From Runella rosea (GTDB lineage Bacteria; Bacteroidota; Bacteroidia; Cytophagales; Spirosomataceae), in contig NZ_CP030850.1 in NCBI RefSeq assembly GCF_003325355.1, forward strand, positions 4,147,501 to 4,211,500: 64,000 bases of DNA, given 5' to 3'. Of this stretch, positions 44,400 to 52,981 are shown piece after piece. Made by a program: the position numbers and the translations under genes. Positions within the stretch are counted from its first letter, which is position 1; the number at the start of each line of letters is the position of its first letter. The notes under the pieces are model-generated. The model did no database searches. It had not been told where the DNA came from and saw nothing but the letters and a program-made list of their open reading frames with translations.

Positions 44400-46553
44400 T
44401 TACGCCAACGTATTCAAATCAAAAGGTAATTTTCGAATCCGTTTGCCCGTCGCGGCAAAAACAGCATTGGCCAATGCTGGAGCTATCGGCGGCAATCCAG
44501 GCTCTCCTACTCCACCTGGTTCGGCACCGCTTTCTACGATATGAATCTCAACCGCAGGCATTTCGTTAAAACGCATTACATGGTATTGATGGAAATTGGT
44601 ATGGTCGGCTTGTCCGTGGGTAAACGTTACCCCTTTTTTAACTGCCGCCGTAATTCCCATCACAATGTTGCCTTCAGTTTGGGCTTTCACGTTGTCTGGG
44701 TTTACGTAGTGACCACAGTCAATGACCGACACCACTTTTTCGACCTTTACGCCCGCTCCGTGTTTGGCTACCGTAATGCAACACGCACTGATGCTTCCAA
44801 ACGATTTGAAAACAGCAATGCCTTTTCCGTGTCCAGCGGGAAGTTTTTCACCCCATTTGGCTTTTTCGCCCAATGTTTCGAGCACTTTTTTGAATCGCTC
44901 ATCGGTCATCATTTCCAAACGCGCTTTCAGTGGGTCTTTGCCCGCCGAATGGATAAGTTCGTCCAAAAACCCTTCCTGGCTGAACCCAAAATTGGACGCA
45001 TACACCGAGCGCCACCATACAATCGGAATCTCTGTATCGACGTGCGTAAACGACACTTTGAAGGCTGGAATGGCATATTTTTGTTCTTTTTGGCTCAATT
45101 CACCACAAATCCAATCGTCAGGTTTATCGTTTGGTGCTTTAAATACCTGAAATTGAATAGATTCTCCAATAGGATGGTGGTGATAAGCTACAATATTGCC
45201 TTTCTCATCAACCCCTCCCTGCATCCGAGCCATCATACCCGGGCGGTACGGCCCTTGGGTGATGTCATCTTCGCGCGTCCAAACCAATTTTACTGGTTTT
45301 TTCACTTCTTTTGACAGAAAACAGGCTTCCAGCAAAAAGTCATGGTAGGCTTTGCGACCAAAGGCTCCGCCCAGCAATGCTACGTTTATTTTTATTTGTT
45401 CGGGTTTGATTTTGAGGTACCCAGCCAAGTCACGCAAGGCCCAATCTGGCCCCTGAATTGGTGCCCAAACTTCCACCGTACCGTCTTCTTTTACGTGCGC
45501 AATGGCATTTTCTGGCTCCATAGGCGCGTGTGCCAAAAACGGAGTTTCATAAAGCGCTTCCACTTTTTTGGCTGCCCCCGCAAATGCCGCTGCAAAATCA
45601 CCCGATTCTTCGCCTTTCAACCCTTCTTTGATAGCGGCTTCCGCACATTTTTTGTAATAAGCATCGGTAGTTAAGGTATGGGGTATTGTTCCGTTGTCCC
45701 AATGAACTTTTACCACTTTTTTGGCCGATAAGGCCGCCCAATAGTTGTCTGCGATGATTGCCACAGCTTCGGCCGTGCGGTGGGGCATAGGCCGCTCGCA
45801 CTTCAAAACTTTTTGTACTCCCTTGATTTTGAGCGCTTCTGTGTCATCAATTGATACTACTTTCCCAAAAATGTGGGGATTGTGAATCATGACGGCATAG
45901 ACCATTCCAGGTACGTCAACATCGATACCAAAAACGGCTTTGCCCGTTACCCGCGCGGGGACGTCTAATCGAGGAGCATATTTTCCTACAATCTTAAAGT
46001 CTTTGGCCTCTTTGAGTGCGGGATTTTTGGGTACTTCAAATTTTGAAGCTTCGTCGGCTACTTCTCCGTAAGTCAACGATTTTCCACTTGGTTTGTGGAA
46101 AACTTTGGCTTCTTTGGCATAACATTCGCTTTCGGGAACGCTCCAGCGCTGAGCGGCTGCTTTCACCAACATTTCCCGGGCAGCGGCTCCTGCCTGACGA
46201 ATAGGTTTCCATAATGCTCGCACGCTACTGCTTCCGCCAGATGTTTGGTCACCGTACTTTCCTTTTCCGTCTGATTGCCAAATGGTTACTTGGTCAAGGC
46301 GCACTTCAAGTTCTTCGGCCAACAGCGACGGTACAGCCTGCGTGGAGCCTTGACCCATATCAGGTCGCGGATTAATCAAAATGATTTTTCCGTTTGGCTC
46401 AATCACAATAAATGGATTGATTTCGAGGGCCAATGCAGAAGGGCCTGCTCCGTTTAATGGAATGACCGTTGGCTTAGAGGAAGCCGAAAGACCCATCATC
46501 AGACCTGCCGATGATAAGCCAAGTGTTTTTATAAAATCTCTACGATTGCTCAT
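44400..46553 (-). CDS. Molybdopterin-binding aldehyde/isoquinoline oxidoreductase large subunit, Tat-exported
   Basis: This 717-aa xanthine-dehydrogenase-family large subunit has an N-terminal Tat signal ([19 protein letters not shown]). It aligns with IorB-type subunits: molybdopterin-binding segments [47 protein letters not shown] and [21 protein letters not shown], with the catalytic Glu region [10 protein letters not shown] near the C-terminus. Its small iron-sulfur partner is encoded 57 bp upstream on the same strand. The substrate is uncertain; periplasmic aldehyde or N-heterocycle oxidation is likely. Confidence 0.9.
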   Translation of the reverse strand: MSNRRDFIKTLGLSSAGLMMGLSASSKPTVIPLNGAGPSALALEINPFIVIEPNGKIILINPRPDMGQGSTQAVPSLLAEELEVRLDQVTIWQSDGKGKYGDQTSGGSSSVRALWKPIRQAGAAAREMLVKAAAQRWSVPESECYAKEAKVFHKPSGKSLTYGEVADEASKFEVPKNPALKEAKDFKIVGKYAPRLDVPARVTGKAVFGIDVDVPGMVYAVMIHNPHIFGKVVSIDDTEALKIKGVQKVLKCERPMPHRTAEAVAIIADNYWAALSAKKVVKVHWDNGTIPHTLTTDAYYKKCAEAAIKEGLKGEESGDFAAAFAGAAKKVEALYETPFLAHAPMEPENAIAHVKEDGTVEVWAPIQGPDWALRDLAGYLKIKPEQIKINVALLGGAFGRKAYHDFLLEACFLSKEVKKPVKLVWTREDDITQGPYRPGMMARMQGGVDEKGNIVAYHHHPIGESIQFQVFKAPNDKPDDWICGELSQKEQKYAIPAFKVSFTHVDTEIPIVWWRSVYASNFGFSQEGFLDELIHSAGKDPLKARLEMMTDERFKKVLETLGEKAKWGEKLPAGHGKGIAVFKSFGSISACCITVAKHGAGVKVEKVVSVIDCGHYVNPDNVKAQTEGNIVMGITAAVKKGVTFTHGQADHTNFHQYHVMRFNEMPAVEIHIVESGAEPGGVGEPGLPPIAPALANAVFAATGKRIRKLPFDLNTLA

Positions 46554-46610
46554 CTTTATTGTCTTTTTTTATTGCCTCTGACACATCACTATTCATCCGC
46601 AAGTTGTGGT

Positions 46611-47099
46611 TTATTTTCCGCCAGTTACGTCGGCTTTAGGCGTATCTTTTGCCGCTCGTTTAATCGCTTTACGAATACGGTCATACGTACCACAACGACA
46701 AATATGTCCGCGCATGGCGGAATCAATATCGGCATCGGTAGGATTTGCTTTTTCTTTCAATAAAGCACTTGCTGCCATGATTTGGCCCGACTGGCAATAA
46801 CCACACTGCGGCACTTGCTCCTCAATCCACGCCTGTTGTACAGGATGCAGATTTTCTTCGGTGCCAAGGCCTTCGATGGTCGTAATTTTTTTACCGATTA
46901 CGGCCTGAACAGGAAGCACACACGAACGGGTAGGCTTGCCTTCTAAATGAACAGTACAGGCACCACACTGCGCAATTCCGCAGCCAAATTTGGTACCTTT
47001 CAGTCCTACAAAATCGCGGATTGCCCAGAGGAGCGGCATTTTGGGGTCAATATCAAGGGAAAAGTTTTTTCCGTTGACATTCAGAGAAATCGCGGCCAT
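46611..47099 (-). CDS. (2Fe-2S) small subunit of molybdenum hydroxylase (IorA-type)
   Basis: This 162-aa protein has two 2Fe-2S domains: plant-ferredoxin-type [17 protein letters not shown] (residues ~39-55) and the helical second domain [17 protein letters not shown] and [17 protein letters not shown]. It passes electrons from the molybdopterin large subunit encoded directly downstream. No FAD subunit is nearby, as expected for the IorAB type whose acceptor is a cytochrome. No signal peptide is seen, so it probably co-exports with the Tat-signal-bearing partner. Confidence 0.93.
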   Translation of the reverse strand: MAAISLNVNGKNFSLDIDPKMPLLWAIRDFVGLKGTKFGCGIAQCGACTVHLEGKPTRSCVLPVQAVIGKKITTIEGLGTEENLHPVQQAWIEEQVPQCGYCQSGQIMAASALLKEKANPTDADIDSAMRGHICRCGTYDRIRKAIKRAAKDTPKADVTGGK

Positions 47100-47248
47100 A
47101 GCTTCGAAAAGGTTCTATTAGAGGTTATTTTTAAGTAAAGTTTAAGAGAATATGGGGCAAAACCAAGTTTTACGGATGAAAGCACAATTTTCCAAACTCA
47201 AAATACATAAAACTTGCCTGAAATGCCCGTAGATATAAGGTCCTTATT

Positions 47249-47878
47249 TTATTTTCCAAACGGATTTTGGAAAAGATGCTTAATATCTGTTTCAACAAAA
47301 TGGGCTTTTTTAAGAAGAGCTTTTTTTAACAATTTAATATATTCTGATTTGGGAATCTCAATGGCTCCAAATCTGCGTACATTGTCATTGATGAACTGCG
47401 TGTCCAGAAGGTCGTAGTTTTGCTGTTTAAGAATTTCAATTAAATAATGAAAAGCGACTTTGGAGGCATTGCTTACGGTGTGAAACATGGATTCTCCAAA
47501 AAAAACACCGCCAATGGCAACACCATATAAACCACCGACCAGTTCATTATTTTCGTAGGTTTCGACGCTATGTGCAAAACCCATTCGATTCAACTCAGAA
47601 TACGCGCTGATGATTTCATCAGAAATCCACGTGGATTCTTCATCCTGTCTGGGCAAAGCGCAGCCTTTCATTACTCCCTCAAAATCAGCATTAACTCGAA
47701 TCTCAAATTGTTGTTTATTAAGGATTGGGCGCAGTGATTTTGAAGGTTTGTAGGTATCGAGCGGAATAATGGCCCGGGGGTCTGGAGAGTACCAATAAAG
47801 CGTACCATCGGCATCGGCCATTGGAAAAATTCCATTCATGTACCCATAAATAAGATCGTCGGCCGACAAAAAATTCAT
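47249..47878 (-). CDS. aat: Leucyl/phenylalanyl-tRNA-protein transferase
   Basis: The 209-aa product transfers Leu or Phe from tRNA to N-terminal Arg/Lys of proteins (N-end rule). Family motifs are DLIYGYMNGIFPM, YWYSPDPRAIIPLD, WISDEIISAYSELNRMGFAHSVE, LVGGLYGVAIGGVFFGESMF and DTQFINDNVRRFGAIEIP. I use the ATG at 47878; the longer frame needs a TTG start and overlaps the -7 box TATTTTTG at 47902-47909. Divergent from the GDSL lipoprotein gene. No clpS neighbour is seen. Confidence 0.93.
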   Translation of the reverse strand: MNFLSADDLIYGYMNGIFPMADADGTLYWYSPDPRAIIPLDTYKPSKSLRPILNKQQFEIRVNADFEGVMKGCALPRQDEESTWISDEIISAYSELNRMGFAHSVETYENNELVGGLYGVAIGGVFFGESMFHTVSNASKVAFHYLIEILKQQNYDLLDTQFINDNVRRFGAIEIPKSEYIKLLKKALLKKAHFVETDIKHLFQNPFGK

Positions 47879-47931
47879 AAAAAACCACCCGTATTTCAAC
47901 CCCAAAAATACAATAAAAACGTCAACGAGCG

Positions 47932-48633
47932 ATGAAATGGATGATAAGTATTCTAATTTTGATGATGGCTTGTGCCTCCGAATCTCCTATGAACAACGAC
48001 CAGACTCCAGCGCCTACACTCGTCCCCGGACAATACCGTTATTTGTCACTTGGCGATTCTTATACCATTGGTGAACGAGTAACGCCCGAAGAACGGTGGA
48101 GCGTTATTTTGAGTGATTTGTTGCGCAAAAACAACATAAACATCGCCAATCCAGAGATTATCGCCAAAACAGGCTGGACTACGGCCGAACTGATGGAAGG
48201 CATTAAAGGCCGAAATCCTAAAGGCCCTTACAATTTGGTTTCTATCTTAATTGGGGTAAATAACCAATACCGGGGCCAATCCATTGAGCGATACCGCGAA
48301 GAGTTACAGGAACTTCTTCAACAAGCCATTGGGTTTGCGGGCGGAAATATCGAACGCGTTTTTATGCTTTCAACCCCCGATTGGGGCGTGACACCGTTTG
48401 CCAAAGGAAGCGATCAGGCCAAAATTGCCACAGAAATTGATGCTTTTAACAAAGCGGCCAAGGAAGAATGTGAAAAATCAGGGATTGTGTTTATTGATAT
48501 AACGCCGCTCTCGCGAACGGCTCGCAATGATGCTTCACTTATTGCGGATGACGGGCTTCATTTTTCAGGAAAAATGTACCGTCAGTGGGCTGAATTTGCC
48601 TTACCAACGGTACAAAATCGGGTAAATAAATAA
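47932..48633 (+). CDS. SGNH/GDSL hydrolase, putative lipoprotein
   Basis: This 233-aa esterase/lipase-type SGNH hydrolase has a short signal ending in the lipobox LMMAC (Cys14), so it is probably a lipoprotein. The catalytic Ser is in block I (LSLGDSYTIGE). Block III is IGVNNQYRG with the oxyanion Asn, and the Asp-x-x-His dyad is in ADDGLHFSGKMY. Substrate unknown. It is transcribed divergently from aat across 53 bp. Confidence 0.9.
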   Translation: MKWMISILILMMACASESPMNNDQTPAPTLVPGQYRYLSLGDSYTIGERVTPEERWSVILSDLLRKNNINIANPEIIAKTGWTTAELMEGIKGRNPKGPYNLVSILIGVNNQYRGQSIERYREELQELLQQAIGFAGGNIERVFMLSTPDWGVTPFAKGSDQAKIATEIDAFNKAAKEECEKSGIVFIDITPLSRTARNDASLIADDGLHFSGKMYRQWAEFALPTVQNRVNK

Positions 48634-48725
48634 GTAGGGTAAAACGTGTTACAGGAAAATAGAGTATCCTAAAACGATTTTGAATCTCTCCATATATATA
48701 CGTATTGAATTAAAAAAAGTCACTT

Positions 48726-49340
48726 TTATTGATTAAAAAAATAAACTATCCCCAACGATGCCCGAAAAGTGCGCACATCGGGACGGTCTTCAAACCCCTG
48801 ACCGTTTGCTAAAAAGCTATTAAACTTCCCAAAAGTACCGCCAATCCGACCATTAATCGACAATGTAGGGGTTATAAAATAGTTTACGCCCCCTCCCAAC
48901 CATACCCCAGGGCCTTTCAACTGAAACTCGTAAAATCGACCATTCAATAAAACGGGCTTTATTTTCAGGTTTGTCAATGCGTATCCACCTTCTATAAACG
49001 GGCGCACTTTTTGCAATGTTCCGCCAAAATTAGCCCTTATGCCAGCAACTAGTGTTGCCATTTGATTGATGTCCCATTCTGACTTAAATTTTAGGGTTTG
49101 GGCTTCATATTGGGCAAATGCCTCAAAACGCTGGTTAAAACCGTATCCCAAACGCACCCCAACTCCTATTCCATTTGGATCTGATTCATCTAGTTGGTCA
49201 AAAAAAGTGGATGACCATTGAACAAGACTGCCGTACAAGTGCACGTTTACACCTTCAGTATTGGACTGAATATCCTGCGCACGTAGTAAAGTTGAAGCGG
49301 TCAGAAACAAGAGGGGCAATAGAATTATCTGTCGTAGCAT
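48726..49340 (-). CDS. Small outer-membrane beta-barrel protein
   Basis: This 204-aa protein has a signal peptide (ILLPLLFLTASTLLRAQ) followed by alternating strand segments, GIGVGVRLGYGFNQRFEAFAQYE, MATLVAGIRANFGG, VWLGGGVNYFITPTLSINGRIGG and the C-terminal FRASLGIVYFFNQ ending in a hydrophobic residue pattern typical of barrels. It starts 12 bp after the kinase gene and is the last gene of the minus-strand kinase/phosphatase operon. That placement ties an outer-membrane component to the phospho-signalling cluster. Function unknown. Confidence 0.8.
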   Translation of the reverse strand: MLRQIILLPLLFLTASTLLRAQDIQSNTEGVNVHLYGSLVQWSSTFFDQLDESDPNGIGVGVRLGYGFNQRFEAFAQYEAQTLKFKSEWDINQMATLVAGIRANFGGTLQKVRPFIEGGYALTNLKIKPVLLNGRFYEFQLKGPGVWLGGGVNYFITPTLSINGRIGGTFGKFNSFLANGQGFEDRPDVRTFRASLGIVYFFNQ

Positions 49341-49352
49341 TGTTTTAAAAGG

Positions 49353-51101
49353 TTAAAATGGAACGGTAAGAGTGGTACGAGTGGTACGTAGATTATTGAT
49401 GCGGCGGCCTTGCTGAAACACCACCTCATCGCTGGCTTTATCACTATATTCGGGGTATTTGATGCCTATCCATTGATTGTTAACCGCTTCAACGGCTTCA
49501 AATTGAACGGCTAAAAGTGCTTTTTGTGAATTGGAAGCAGGTCGAGCCGACGTAACGCGGGCCCGCACCCGAGCTCCTGTTGATACCACCATTAAACCAT
49601 CAATTTGAACGGGCGATACCGCTCTCAGCCAAACGATTTGCCCCGCCACCGCGTCCGATGAAATTGTTTGAGCGAACTCTACCGCAAAAGGCTCATTTTT
49701 CACTTCGACCGTTGCCATCCGAACGGGCACCTTGCGTTCTGGTTCTTTTGGTTTTTCTTCTTTTTCAACTGGCTTCGGCTCTTCCTTTACAGGGTTTTTA
49801 TCTTCTGGTTTTTCGTCCACTGGCACCTTCTTTTTCCCTGGGTTGGACGGAGTATTGTCAACAGGCTTTGAGGGTTTTTCAATCGGAAGGGCTGATTCTT
49901 GTTTAGGTGGCAAACGCACTTCCGCTTGAGCAATTATAGGAAGGCTGTCTTGTTTTTTTTCAATCACCCTGCTGACTACCATTTTTGTTGTGTCTTTTTG
50001 AACCAGACCAAACGTTGGTTCTTTACGGTCATCATCATTTTTATTTACGCCAACGAGCCAAAACCCAACAATTCCCGCCGCAATAACGATTGCTCCCAAC
50101 AATATCAATCCTTCCAAACTCAGCAGATTGGCCTTGAGTTGTTGTGTTCCAGATTGCCTCTTAGGTTGCGTGTCAGCACCCACCAACCGCGTAGGTGCCA
50201 CTTGCGGTTTATCAGTTTTAACATTTGCCAGACGAGTGGCGGGTAATGGTTTGGGAGTCGTATCAAAAATTTGGAGGTTAATCGGCCCAGGTGCAACTAC
50301 CAACGCCAATGCCTGCCGCAATTCGAAGGCTTTAGAAAATCGTTTTTCAGGTTTCTTTTGAAGCAGTATTTCCAGAATTTCGTCTATCTGTTTGGGCAAA
50401 TCGCCCACCCGAGTTCGTGCCGAAATGGGTTTTTTAGTCAGAATTTGGTTGATAAGCGTTGTATCTGTAGCGGGTTCAAATGGCAGTTTTCCCGTCAATA
50501 GTTCATACAATAATACCCCAACGGCGTACAGATCCGACTGCGCCGAGGGCTCCGCGCCATTCAATAATTCAGGGGCCATGTATTCCAACGTACCAACCAC
50601 CCTATCTACGCGGGTGAGGCGCTGACTGCCAACCATCCGCGCAATGCCAAAATCCATCAATTTAACCGTTCCTTCACGGGTGAGCATCAAGTTGGCGGGT
50701 TTGATGTCTCGGTGCAAAATTCCTTTATAATGTGCGTGCTGCAACCCATCAAGTGTCTGAATAACAATCCTGATGGCTGTTTCTAATGGCAGTTTTCCTT
50801 GCTTAGAGACCAAGCGCTCTAAAGTCATTCCGTCCACCAACTCCATCACCATCACGTTGTCGGATCGAACTTGAAGGAAATTGTATAACGTCGCCACATT
50901 CGGATGGTTAAGTTGGGCAGAAAGCACGGCCTCATTTCGAAATCGTTCCATGAATGTAGTGTCGCGCAACAAATGTGGATGCAACATTTTGATAGCAACA
51001 GAACGTCGAAGAAACGTATCGGTGGCCCGATACACCGTCCCCATACCTCCTTCGCCGAGGAGTTCTTCGATGTGATAGTTGTGAAGGGTTCGGCCAATCA
51101 T
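49353..51101 (-). CDS. Transmembrane Ser/Thr protein kinase
   Basis: This 582-aa Hanks-type kinase has a complete active site: glycine loop GEGGMG (16-21), Lys38 (AIK), HRDIKPANL with Asp132, DFG 150-152 and APE 176-178. A hydrophobic segment (about 329-352) then crosses the membrane. A Pro/Lys/Glu-rich linker (about 385-465) follows, then a C-terminal domain (about 470-582) that is probably periplasmic. There are no PASTA repeats, so the sensor domain is of another, unrecognised type. It lies in an operon with PP2C and a second kinase. Confidence 0.93.
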   Translation of the reverse strand: MIGRTLHNYHIEELLGEGGMGTVYRATDTFLRRSVAIKMLHPHLLRDTTFMERFRNEAVLSAQLNHPNVATLYNFLQVRSDNVMVMELVDGMTLERLVSKQGKLPLETAIRIVIQTLDGLQHAHYKGILHRDIKPANLMLTREGTVKLMDFGIARMVGSQRLTRVDRVVGTLEYMAPELLNGAEPSAQSDLYAVGVLLYELLTGKLPFEPATDTTLINQILTKKPISARTRVGDLPKQIDEILEILLQKKPEKRFSKAFELRQALALVVAPGPINLQIFDTTPKPLPATRLANVKTDKPQVAPTRLVGADTQPKRQSGTQQLKANLLSLEGLILLGAIVIAAGIVGFWLVGVNKNDDDRKEPTFGLVQKDTTKMVVSRVIEKKQDSLPIIAQAEVRLPPKQESALPIEKPSKPVDNTPSNPGKKKVPVDEKPEDKNPVKEEPKPVEKEEKPKEPERKVPVRMATVEVKNEPFAVEFAQTISSDAVAGQIVWLRAVSPVQIDGLMVVSTGARVRARVTSARPASNSQKALLAVQFEAVEAVNNQWIGIKYPEYSDKASDEVVFQQGRRINNLRTTRTTLTVPF

Positions 51102-51134
51102 TTCAGTAAACAGTAACGGTTAATTATATGTATA

Positions 51135-51983
51135 TCAGGCAATTTCTTCGGTTGGGCGGAGGGCTTGCGGTGCTTCTGAAGAGAGCCGCTCAATCAATAA
51201 CACCGTGATATTGTCGTGTCCACCGCGTTGTTTGGCGGCTTCTACCAACTGCTGCGCCGATTCATTTAAGGTCGGTATGAGCATCAGTTGCGCAATTTCA
51301 TCATTGGTGAGATAGTCATACAGACCATCGGTACTGAGCAACAGGCGATCATCGTTTTCGAGAGAATGTGTCATCGCTTCAACATCAATTTCCACTTTGT
51401 TGTGGGTACCCATGGCGCGGGTAAGTACGTTTCGTTCTGGATGTTTTTCGGCTTCCAAAGGAGCAATAACCCCTTGCTGAACAAGCATTTGAACGTATGT
51501 ATGATCAGTTGACAATTGCAGAAGCTGACCATTTTTGAGCAGATATAATCGGCTATCACCGACATGCGCAATGTACAATTTAGCATCACACACCACCACC
51601 GCCGTGCAGGTTGTGCCCATGCCGCGCTGACGTGCATTGCGGCTTGCCGCCTGCCAAATGGCACGATTGGCTTTTGTAAATGCCAGAAACAAACTTTCTT
51701 CGGGTGTTTCTTCCCGTTGGTAATACGTTTTGGCAATGGTTTCAACCGCCATTTGAGAAGCAATTTCTCCAGCGGCGTGCCCTCCCATGCCATCTGCCAC
51801 AATCGCCAAAAAACCTTTTGATGTCCGTACTAACAAATCTGCCGGACGCACAAACCGCGCCGCGTCTTCATTGTTGGTACGCACACAACCTACATCCGAT
51901 ACCACCACGGCCCGTAAGTCGCTGAAAGATTCTGACGGGGAGGTGTCAGTTGCTTTATTTGATAACCATTTTTTCCAGAACAT
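51135..51983 (-). CDS. PP2C-family Ser/Thr protein phosphatase
   Basis: From the ATG at 51983 (MFWKKWLSNK) the product is 282 aa. All PP2C motifs are present: SDVGCVRTNNEDA, VADGMGGHAAGE with the metal Asp residues, GMGTTCTAVV, HVGDSRLYLL, LSTDGLYDYLTNDE and GGHDNITVLLIE. It has no membrane segment, so it is cytoplasmic and is the natural antagonist of the two flanking kinases. It starts 23 bp after the upstream kinase stop. The longer frame would add 32 residues and overlap that kinase. Confidence 0.95.
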   Translation of the reverse strand: MFWKKWLSNKATDTSPSESFSDLRAVVVSDVGCVRTNNEDAARFVRPADLLVRTSKGFLAIVADGMGGHAAGEIASQMAVETIAKTYYQREETPEESLFLAFTKANRAIWQAASRNARQRGMGTTCTAVVVCDAKLYIAHVGDSRLYLLKNGQLLQLSTDHTYVQMLVQQGVIAPLEAEKHPERNVLTRAMGTHNKVEIDVEAMTHSLENDDRLLLSTDGLYDYLTNDEIAQLMLIPTLNESAQQLVEAAKQRGGHDNITVLLIERLSSEAPQALRPTEEIA

Positions 51984-52006
51984 GGCACGTAGAGGTTCGA
52001 TGTAGG

Positions 52007-52891
52007 TCAATGATTTTTTGTTCTTATCCAACGTTTTACGGAGATTTTTCCCATAAAATCCGTGAAGGTATCCACCCATTCTGCAAGCGAAAATCCGTTG
52101 TCTGCTGGGCTTGTTAATTCTTGCAGCAGTTCCGCCGCCGTCATTCGATTGGCGCTATTGATTCGCAACAACTTATGAATGAGACGCTTGCTTCTTTTTG
52201 TCAAATGTGGAACCAATAAATCGGGGGAAGTGTACTGTCCCCGTTCAATTTTTAAGCGAACTTCCGTTTCGCTGCGACCGTCGAAAGGCAAATGCCCCGT
52301 CAGCATTTCGTAGAATAAAACCCCTAACGACCAACAATCAGACTGAATGCTTACTTTGCCGTGAAACTGCTCAGGAGCCATGTAATGCGACGTTCCGACG
52401 ATGTATCCTTCCTGCGTGAGTTTGGGCGTATAAGTCGATTTGGCGATTCCAAAATCCAACAATTTGGCAAAACTCTCACGATTTACTTTTACGTTTCCCG
52501 GTTTCAAATCCCGGTGGATGATGTGTCGTTCGTGCAAATAAATCACCGCCAACACAATCTGTTCCATTACCTTCCAGACAAACGCTTCGGGCAGTCGGCC
52601 TTGACGTTTGATGAGTTTTTCGAGCGTAATTCCTTCGACATATTCCATGATAATGCAGGGCGTACCGTTTTCAATCGTGTATTCGTAAAGGGCCGCAATG
52701 TGAGGATGTTGCACAGAAGCCTGAATGTAAGCCTCGTTACGAAAGCGGGCGGCTTGGTCGGCTCGGTAGAGGACTTTCACCGCCGCTGGGCGGCGAGAGG
52801 TTTGGTGTTGTGCCTGATACACTTCGCCCATTCCTCCCGAGCCTAGCCATTGCGTTAAAACGTAGCCTTTTATGTTTTGGCCTAATTGCAT
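52007..52891 (-). CDS. Soluble Ser/Thr protein kinase
   Basis: This 294-aa Hanks-type kinase is catalytic domain only. It has glycine loop GSGGMG (17-22), Lys39, HRDLKPGNV with Asp128, DFG 146-148 and APE 172-174. No transmembrane segment follows; the end is a short helical tail. It starts the kinase/PP2C/kinase/barrel gene set, 90 bp after the FHA-protease gene, and I found no separate promoter in that gap, so it may be transcribed from the operator A promoter. Confidence 0.93.
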   Translation of the reverse strand: MQLGQNIKGYVLTQWLGSGGMGEVYQAQHQTSRRPAAVKVLYRADQAARFRNEAYIQASVQHPHIAALYEYTIENGTPCIIMEYVEGITLEKLIKRQGRLPEAFVWKVMEQIVLAVIYLHERHIIHRDLKPGNVKVNRESFAKLLDFGIAKSTYTPKLTQEGYIVGTSHYMAPEQFHGKVSIQSDCWSLGVLFYEMLTGHLPFDGRSETEVRLKIERGQYTSPDLLVPHLTKRSKRLIHKLLRINSANRMTAAELLQELTSPADNGFSLAEWVDTFTDFMGKISVKRWIRTKNH

Positions 52892-52951
52892 TTTAGTGGA
52901 TTTTCAATGATTAATTTTACCGAACAAAACATCTGACTATCAAAAAATTAC

Positions 52952-52975
52952 GCTTTTAATCGTGAATTAAAAAGC
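52952..52975 (-). terminator. Weak hairpin between FHA-protease and kinase genes
   Basis: On the minus strand GCTTTTTAAT and ATTAAAAGC pair with one bulge, followed by TTTTTT. It may attenuate rather than stop transcription into the kinase genes. Confidence 0.3.
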
Positions 52976-52981
52976 CCTTAA

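Noticed and set aside
44541-45314. 257-aa open frame opposite the molybdenum hydroxylase large subunit
   Set aside because: Antisense shadow; Phe/His/Arg-rich translation with no domain.
49353-52891. TerY-P type triad (vWA, PP2C, kinase)
   Set aside because: PP2C and kinases are here but no von Willebrand A/TerY protein is found, so the cluster does not fit that system.
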